Shown in pieces: positions 56,837 through 64,000 of a DNA stretch of 64,000 nt. The DNA comes from Hemerocallis citrina. Lineage: Eukaryota; Streptophyta; Magnoliopsida; Asparagales; Asphodelaceae. The number at the start of each line of letters is the position of its first letter. Position 1 is the stretch's first letter. The position numbers and the translations under genes were made by a program. The notes under the pieces are model-generated. The model worked only from the letters and a program-made list of their open reading frames with translations. It did not search any database and was not told the origin of the DNA. Where the stretch lies: positions 81,818,230 to 81,882,229 of the forward strand of contig CM030363.1 of NCBI GenBank assembly GCA_017893485.1, read 5' to 3'.

Positions 56837-58378
56837 TTAAAGATGCTTCATAAAGGGATGAGTGTTCTTCAATTTTCCTGAGGACCTACAACGCTTCAAG
56901 CGCTTGGATGAGCCTGCTTCAAAGCCAGGAGGATTGGAAGTAGAGGTGCAGAAAGTCTTCGGTTTTGGCCTCCTAATCAAGGAGCGAGTCTTGAAGCTAT
57001 CAGCTCGAGCTTTGCTTGGTCCAACTTTGAAAACCATTGTTTCCTCTACTTTTTCTTTGGCCACCTCTTCAATGATAGAATCCCTGAGGGCTCCTTCCAC
57101 TGCCAGTTAGATCTTAGAGAAGAAGGATAAAGGGAGAGTAATTAACTTTCAATTCTAGATCATTCACCGAATTTCTTCATTTGAATCCTCGATTGTAGAA
57201 TCTGGTGAGTTGTACAAATCCTTGATGGGCCCTCTGATGTCAGATTTTTTATTACTATTTAAGGATTCCGAATGCGCAATGATAGGAATATCTATGCCAA
57301 AAGGATTCCCTTTCAAATTGGACCCCTCCTTGATATTAGGGATGGTTGGGGAATGTCACAAAGTTCCCTTCTCCAAATTAGAATCAACTAAATTCAGAAT
57401 ATTCAAATACTTTCCAAATTTGTTACTATGAATAGAGGATTTAGTGGCAGTTTGCTTGACCTCACTGATTTCACAGGATTTTGAATCACCGCCATGCAGC
57501 TCCTAATTCTGTGGCTGGGGAGGGGCAGCACCGGCACCGGCACCGGTGGGTCTTGGTCGTTTGGAGGATTTTGCATGCCAAAAACTTCTACTACCCATCT
57601 CACCACTGGATCCGGCCATAGTGAAAAGTTGTACCTTTCTACTGTGGACATCATCAGTTGGGATTGGTTTGCCAAGAAGAACAACCAAAATGTCATGCAC
57701 ATGCTTTTCAAGGCTCCAAGGAGCAGTGTACTTGACAGTAAGGGATTTAGGGATAGGGGACAGGTCATCTACTTCGATAGGGACAAGAGATTGATCCTGG
57801 GTCTCAGCCTCTCTCATCTCCCTGCCCATCATAATGAGCTTCTCGAAAGGCTTGATGAGGTGCTCAAGGGATGCCTGGTTCCACATGTGGAAGGGGAGAA
57901 GGGGGAGATTTATCCAAATAAATCTTGGTTTAGGGTGGAGCTTGGCACCAAAATTAAGTGCATGGGGAGAAGGCTGCACTGAACCCCAAAAATTTGAAGA
58001 CTCCCTCTGCAATTTCTTGCTCCGCCTCCGTAGTAGTTGGGAATTGGACATGGTAGACTCCATCACCCACTCGCTTAAGAGTCCACCAACATCCTTGCCT
58101 CCCCCAAGCAAAGTTGAAGGCACATTTAAGATCCTTCATGAGGGGAACTCGGCGAGGATTGATGAGGTGAAGGAAGGCGCTTGCATGCAGCGCTGGAAGG
58201 GCCTGCGAGATATCTGCGTTGTAGGGGAGTTCGACCTCCAAGACTTCGCGACGGTGGTAGATCGGGCAATCACAAACTTTGTGCCCGAATTTATGCAGTT
58301 AAAGCAGTGAAAGCCCAACTTTCGAATTTTTGCCATAGGGTGATCAATATCGTCGCACTTGAAGCATCGCCGCTCCAT
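56837..58378 (-). pseudogene. LINE 2 ORF1
   Basis: RNA-binding protein of the LINE. ATG 58378 starts MERRCFKCDDIDHPM, and a zinc knuckle of Cys-x2-Cys-x4-His-x4-Cys type (CFNCINSG, then HKVCDC) is split by a frameshift near 58290. The frame then runs through LEVELPYNADISQALPALHA. Next is a DUF4283-like RNA-binding region (FNFAWGRQGCWWTLKRVGDGVYHVQF, then PRFIWINLPLLPFHMWNQASL) with another shift near 58020-57960. The C-terminal part (57768-56837) is Lys/Pro-rich with NPPGFEAGSSKRLKR. At least three frame breaks occur. Confidence 0.75.
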
Positions 58379-58490
58379 CTTCTTCTTGGAACGGGGACTG
58401 TATCGGTGGTGGTGTGGTGGTTTTTTGGGAAAAAAAGTTGTAGGTTTTGGTTGGTAATAGATTTTGGGGTTGGATGAGGGAGGTTGATTT

Positions 58491-59625
58491 TGTCACGCCC
58501 CGCTTTCCAAAAATACGGAATACGAGTACATGACATTGGCCCAGCGAATGATTAACGTCACACATAAGCTGTTTATCCGATCAACTCAACAATATAATCA
58601 ATACAGAACAATTACGCAGATAATAATAATAGTCTCATGAACAATAATACTTGGAATGAAGCAATATAAAATATCCAAATATGATAATAATCCAACATCT
58701 AGAGACAATAATAAAATCCGGGACTTAAGCCCAATACAATAATAAATCTCTAACACAATAGTAACAAGTCTCAGTACAAAAGTTCATTAAAAATAACATT
58801 CAATTATAAAGCAATAGTTTTTTAGAAAGTTTGCTCTCCAATTCCAGCAGGCAATTCTTCTTCATTACCTGTGTACACTTCATCTAAAAAGAGAAGAAAA
58901 ATTATCCTTAGAGCAAGTCATGGACAGCAAGTAGAGAAAGCAAGGAACGATAGAATAACGGTATAACAAGGAATCAATGGATCAATAGAAATCAATAACA
59001 TGGCACGATAATCAATAATCATAATCACGGTAATCGATGTAATGGCTGTAAACAATGATTCAATATTCGGTAACAATAATCAATGATCAATAACAGTAAC
59101 ACTTAGCCAATATTCGATATCAACAGGAATAATGATGAGCAATATGCAATGTCGGTGATGTGTCAATCCTTATGTCTATTAATCATTTTAAATCCTAACT
59201 AATGCATGTACTACTGTGTCCCATATGTTCTATACCACAGGTTCGATGCATACAATCAATTTCGTTTAGACTATAGTGGTAGATTTTATAGTTCATGTAC
59301 TGGGTATGATGATGATAACAGTAATAACATGGGCCATTGTGTAATTTCTTACACGAAGACGATAACGGTAATAATCATGGGTTATCATCCGAGTACAGTC
59401 TCTATATCATCAACTACTCTTGTCAATCCCTTAAACCCCGGCTTATCAATTATTTATCAATGCAACAATACAATATGCAATTTAAGATATGAGATGAACA
59501 ATAGTATCAATAGGGGAAACAATAGGATGGTAACATGAAATAGGACCATTAGAATAATGACAATAAATTATTAGGATCATACAATACAACATCATACATT
59601 AATTCATGCAATACTACGATATAGG
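58491..59625 (-). mobile_element. J: F-like LTR, partial
   Basis: Begins TGTCACGCCCCGCTTTCC and follows the F LTR for about 1.1 kb (GGAATACGAGT, GGCCCAGCGAATGAT, CCACAGGTTCG(A/G)TGCATACAA, TTTAGACTATAGTGGT). Similarity is patchy, so it is a related but distinct family. C2 interrupts it at 59626, and the rest is beyond the window. It inserted in the leader of LINE 2. Confidence 0.75.
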
Positions 59626-61129
59626 TGTAGCGCCCCGATTTCCGACCCTGGAAAACCGTGACACGAGCCAAGATCTTTTCTTCAATTAGTCACAATACAC
59701 AGAAAAATAGGAGAATTTTAAAACTTTTTATTCAATACACAAAGTGTTACAAGTCTGAATATTGTACAACTGTAATACCTTACAATAGAGTTACAATATT
59801 ACCTTTACATTTCTAAGTATTACAACCTTCAACATCTTACATCAGAGTACTTCTCAACTAATGCATAATCAATACATATACTACAGCGGAACTAAACATA
59901 ACACTGACTCCTTGCTTTACTTGCCTTGAGTCCTCCTGAATTTCGCCTTCGTACTTCGGCGATCCAGTACCTATGAAAGTGGGGACGTCAGTATTCACTG
60001 ACGCTTAAAGGCTGATCATATAGCAGCGAATCTCCCAAACAATATACAAAATATAGCAATGGTGTTGGTGTAGTTTAAGTGTTCGTGAGTGCTAAGACTA
60101 GACTCTAATGCGATATTTAAATAGAACTAGGACGCTTCCTATTCTAATGTCAGCAAGTCTCCTGAAGCAACATGCAGCCCATACTACATGCGACCCCATC
60201 TCAAGCCGTTTCTCCATATATAGGGATTGAACCCGCGTTATGAATTCTAATTGTACACAACCTGTTCCTGACAATACTCCATGACTCTGTGAGGTTGCAG
60301 AAGGGGTCAAGTCCCCACATGCAGTCTGCTTATGGTGTCTCCGTTTTCCACTACTACCCGGCATGCCGGACCTCACTCGATCCCAGTATATTGGGCATCG
60401 TTCCAAAATCAAACTATAGGGTTTCGCAAGCGCAGGATAGCTCGAAGCCTATCCTGTGGCACCCTCTGGGGTCTAGCACGCGCAGGACTGCACCATGCAT
60501 CCTGTGGCACCCCAGCCATGGTATTTCAGGAATTAACAGAGCGAGATACGCAACCCGTGTCCTCAACTTGTGAGACGGCACCGTGCGTATCCCTTTGACG
60601 GGAAGGTACAACCCAATGCACCACCTATGATCTGCCTCAAGGGACGAGTTAGTGTAAGGGGGCCCCCTACCACCGACTCCTCTCCCCCGGCAAAAGGGTT
60701 TAAGTAAAATGATCCTTGTAAGTCACTATCCTAATGATGTCCCTGACTCGAACAATCCTAGGGATGACAATATTATAAACTCAACATGCTAGGCCTTTAC
60801 AGTAGACCTTGCAGGACAACTCTACTAGGCTGCTCAACCTAGACTTACCAGAATCCCTCAGGATCCGGTTCGTGGCTCATCGATCCAAGACTTGGGCCGC
60901 GCGAATATACATGCATGCTGCTACCCTAGACTTGGATTTCGTCTGTACTCCGGTCCTCGATTAACCTACCCTGGTTAAGATTCGACGGTACACAAGGAGT
61001 GACTCCTCCACAGTTCCTTAGGGTAAGAAAACATATGTCTTGACGGTCGATAGCCCTTAGGGTGGTAATATCACCCTAGAAGAGCACAACGAACTGTGTA
61101 CTAGCTAACAAGCAATACACGAGTAACAA

Positions 61130-61375
61130 CCACATACGAGCCAATAAGCTACGTATGAAACAATAACTACCTACGAGCCAGGCGGGCCTCGTAGGAGATG
61201 ACCACGTACATACCAGCCAAATAAGCCGCGTATGAGACCAACGGTTACGCACGGTCGGTCAGGCCGCGTACGAGACAACCACCTACATACGAGCCAAGTA
61301 AGCTACTTATGAGACCCACAGCTGCGTACGGGCCAGTCGAGCCACGTACGAGCACAACCATATGCAAACAACCAT
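61130..61375. repeat. TACGTATG/TACGAGCC repeats in C2
   Basis: Equivalent of 10176-10425 in C1, with a similar number of units and more substitutions. Confidence 0.65.
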
Positions 61376-62284
61376 ACAGGTAATCAATCTTACAAGCAAC
61401 TAAACGTGCTACTAGCAAACTTGATCTCCTATTATTAGAAGCAACAGAAGAGTCTACTAATATTCTATGGTCGGTATTCTACTACGGAAGAATCCGAAGG
61501 CGACATAACGGCCTTTATCGGACTAACTATCACTAGTGGTCTTCCCAATCCTTATTACTTCAACCTATAACGCCTTAAGTATGGCATACAATTACAAGCA
61601 TCTTCCTACGACAATCTAATCATATAGCACACCCACTCATCATGATACTCCTAAGTATGATTAATGCTTGTGCTTACATCGAGCTTAAGCATGAAAATCA
61701 CTACGACCTAGACATGAAGTCCACTATAGTCAAGCATAGGTTATAATTTAAGCATGAAAGCTTACTACTTATCATCACTAATCACCACAACTCAAACTAG
61801 TATGAACAAGCAACATTCCGAGGCATAGTAGGTATTCTAACACTAACCCCACAACATTCTAAGCATGTATTTGAACTTTAGCATGGTATAGAACACAACA
61901 TGAAATCACTACAACTAACCATGGGTAGTTTCTTTAATCTAAGCATGAATATCATAGCATGGATATCTCTAACTTAACATGACCAATAATTAGCATGATA
62001 CCTACTTACTTAGCATGTATAATGATTAAGCACGATCATCTACTAACATGGCATGAACAAATACTTATCTAAGCATGAGTATTCATTTAATCTAGCATGG
62101 TATACAACTTACTTACAATTTAAACTAGCATGGCATACAACTTACTTGCAATTAAGCTTACTTACAATTAAAGCTAGCATGGTATACCACTTACCTACAA
62201 TTAAACTAGCATGGTATACAACTTTTCTACCACTTATCTAGCATGGCTTACAACTTAATTACCATTAAGCTAGCATGGCATGGG

Positions 62285-62805
62285 TCTTACTTACAATTAA
62301 ACTAGCATGGTATATCACATACCTACAATTAAACTAGCATGGTATATCACATACCTACAATTAAACTGGCATGGTATATCACTTACCTACAATTAAACTA
62401 GCATGGTATATCATATACCTACAATTAAACTAGCATGGTATATTACTTACCTACAATAAAACTAGTATGGTATATCACATACCTACAATTAAACTAGCAT
62501 GGTATATCACTTACCTACAATTAAACTAGCATGGTATATCACATATCTACAATTAAACTAGCATGGTATATTACATACCTACAATTAAACTAGCATGGTA
62601 TATCACATACCTACAATTAAACTAGCATGGTATATCACATACCTACAATTAAACTAGCATGGTATATTGCTTACCTACAATTAAACTAGCATGGTATATC
62701 ACATACCTACAATTAAACTAGCATGGTTTATCACATTCCTATAATTAAACTAACATGGTATATCACATACCTACAATTAAACTAGCATGGTATATCACAT
62801 ACCTA
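62285..62805. repeat. 32-bp tandem array in C2
   Basis: About 16 copies of a 32-bp unit, ACATACCTACAATTAAACTA plus GCATGGTATATC, several identical. C1 has only scattered single units of this type (about 11370-11560). Confidence 0.88.
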
Positions 62806-63180
62806 ACATGGCTTACATCATTCTTAACATGGTAGGTAATTTTTATACAAATCCTACAATATTCTAACATGAAATAGCATTCCTAAAACATGATAGGAAT
62901 TTTTAGAAAGCATCCTACCACATTCTAACATGAAAACATGATAGGTAAATTTTTAGAAAGCATCCTACCACATTCTAAGCATATTCACCCACCTAACATG
63001 GCTTACATCATTCTTAACATGGTAGGTAATTTTTATACAAATCCTACAATATTCTAACATGAAATAGCATTCCTAAAACATGATAGGAATTTTTTAGAAA
63101 GCATCCTACCACATTCTAACATGAAAACATGATAGGTAAATTTTTAGAAGAAGTCCTACAACATTCTAAGTATAAAACAT
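62801..63180. repeat. 190-bp duplication in C2
   Basis: ACCTAACATGGCTTACATCA recurs at 62801 and 62991 with nearly identical following sequence, for two copies. Confidence 0.85.
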
Positions 63181-63199
63181 GATAGGATATTTTTTAGAA

Positions 63200-63360
63200 A
63201 AAATCCTACAACTTTCTAAGCATAAAAACATACTAGGATATTTTTAGAAAACATCCTACAACTTTCTAAGCATAAAAACATACTAGGATATTTTTAGAAA
63301 ACATCCTACAACTTTCTAAGCATAAAAACATACTAGGATATTTTTAGAAAACATCATACA
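63200..63360. repeat. 50-bp tandem repeats in C2
   Basis: Three copies of ACATCCTACAACTTTCTAAG plus CATAAAAACATACTAGGATATTTTT-type sequence, 50 bp apart (63251, 63301). Confidence 0.85.
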
Positions 63361-63554
63361 ACTCTCTACTACTACTACTACTCCATTTTAATCAAAAACA
63401 TAACACACAACTATTTATCACTACTACTACTTTATTTTAGTCAAGAACATAACACCCAACTATCTACTACTACTACCACTTCATTCTTATCAAGAACACA
63501 ACATACAACCTACTACCTTTTATTTTAACATGCTACTACTTAATTGCTTACTAG

Positions 63555-63840
63555 TATTTATTATCACTAGAAAAAGATCCTTTTTATTTATTCTACAACT
63601 AGTGATTAATAAAGAAAAGATCTTTTTATTATTTTTACAACTAGTGATTAATAAAGAAAAGATCTTTTTATTATTTCTACAACTAGTGATTAATAAAAAG
63701 AAGATCTTTTTATTCTACAACTAGTGATTGATAAAAGAAAAGATCTTTTTATTTTCTACAACTAGTGATTAACAAAAGAAAGGATCTTTTTATTATTTCT
63801 ACAACTAGTGATTAATAAAAAGAAGATCTTTTTTATTTCA
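63555..63840. repeat. 42-bp tandem repeats in C2
   Basis: About six copies of ACAACTAGTGATTAATAAAG plus AAAAGATCTTTTTATTATTT, spaced 38-43 bp. C1 has only one such unit (about 13065-13130). Confidence 0.88.
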
Positions 63841-64000
63841 AGAAAGAAAATTACAATAGAACACATGCTTATTGTTATTAGTCCAAGTTCAATCAAGGTC
63901 CTACAACCAACAATGGTTGTAAAGATGTTCATATGCCTATGTATGCCAAGTCCTACAAGTCCTACAACCCCCAATCGGTTGTATGTTCAATGTCATATGC

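Larger units (their letters stand above)
53258..58490 (-). mobile_element. LINE 2: L1-type non-LTR retrotransposon
   Basis: Same class as LINE 1 but on the minus strand and with only moderate similarity. ORF1 starts at 58378, ORF2 at 56543. Its 3' part continues beyond the G array at 46058-46549. Element J interrupts its 5' leader at 58490. It carries many stops and frameshifts. Confidence 0.83.
59626..64000 (-). mobile_element. C2: second C-type giant LTR, truncated by the window
   Basis: Starts TGTAGCGCCCCGATTTCC and runs colinear with C1 from 8652 to about 13380. The left flank ATAGG (59621-59625) is the expected target duplication; the right one is outside. Conserved blocks alternate with tandem arrays whose length and unit differ from C1. 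Confidence 0.85.

Noticed and set aside
62285..62805. 32-bp direct repeats suggesting a CRISPR array
   Set aside because: Units are head to tail without spacers and lie in a plant LTR, so this is a satellite-like array.

Overview
The window reads as nuclear DNA of a flowering plant. Nearly all of it is layered, decayed transposable elements: Ty3/gypsy elements of the Tat lineage (two RNase H domains, antisense ORF), very large LTRs with TGTAAC-type ends, L1-type LINEs, a Mutator-like element with a 9-bp target duplication, and small LTR elements with initiator-Met primer sites. There are no bacterial, plastid or mitochondrial genes. The species cannot be named from the sequence. Only about 0.5 kb (29267-29795) looks like possible host gene sequence, and it holds one 66-codon ORF.

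Layout. 1-2823: 5' part of a Tat-type gypsy element (A, minus strand) with its 5' LTR. 2824-20705: a second copy (B, minus strand) with 5' LTR 20135-20705, gag, protease, RT, two RNase H domains and integrase. It then has a long 3' region with 151-, 116- and 66-bp tandem repeats and two plus-strand (antisense) genes, one a spliced reading frame with a plant 'putative gypsy type transposon' (PF04195-like) domain. The integrase end of B is split by C1 (8652-14443), a 5.8-kb LTR-like insertion with a 5-bp target duplication. 20706-21239: tail of a D-type LTR into which B inserted. 21240-29266: LINE 1 (plus strand). 29796-35045: a Mutator-like element with 279-bp inverted ends (E), itself split by a 4.35-kb solo LTR (D). 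35046-36517: AT-rich DNA, a CA microsatellite and a cluster of hairpins. 36518-46057: a non-autonomous LTR element (F, minus strand) with 4.1- and 4.3-kb LTRs around only 1.1 kb. 46063-46549 and 53258-58490: LINE 2 (minus strand), split by a concatemer of a small LTR element (G, 46555-53252) with five LTRs inside one target duplication; this array also contains a 3.4-kb LTR-like block (H). 58491-59625: start of an F-like LTR (J). 59626-64000: start of a second C-type element (C2).

The insertions nest. LINE 1 appears to contain the D-type tail, which contains gypsy B, which contains C1 and probably A. LINE 2 contains the G array, and J and then C2 sit in its 5' leader. Every coding element is broken: stop codons, frameshifts, a lost integrase Asp, and altered RT active-site motifs in both LINEs. 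Nothing here looks autonomously mobile. The most notable parts are the antisense gene module of gypsy B, the hairpin-rich Mutator-like element, the small-LTR concatemer, and the giant LTRs whose internal tandem arrays differ between copies.
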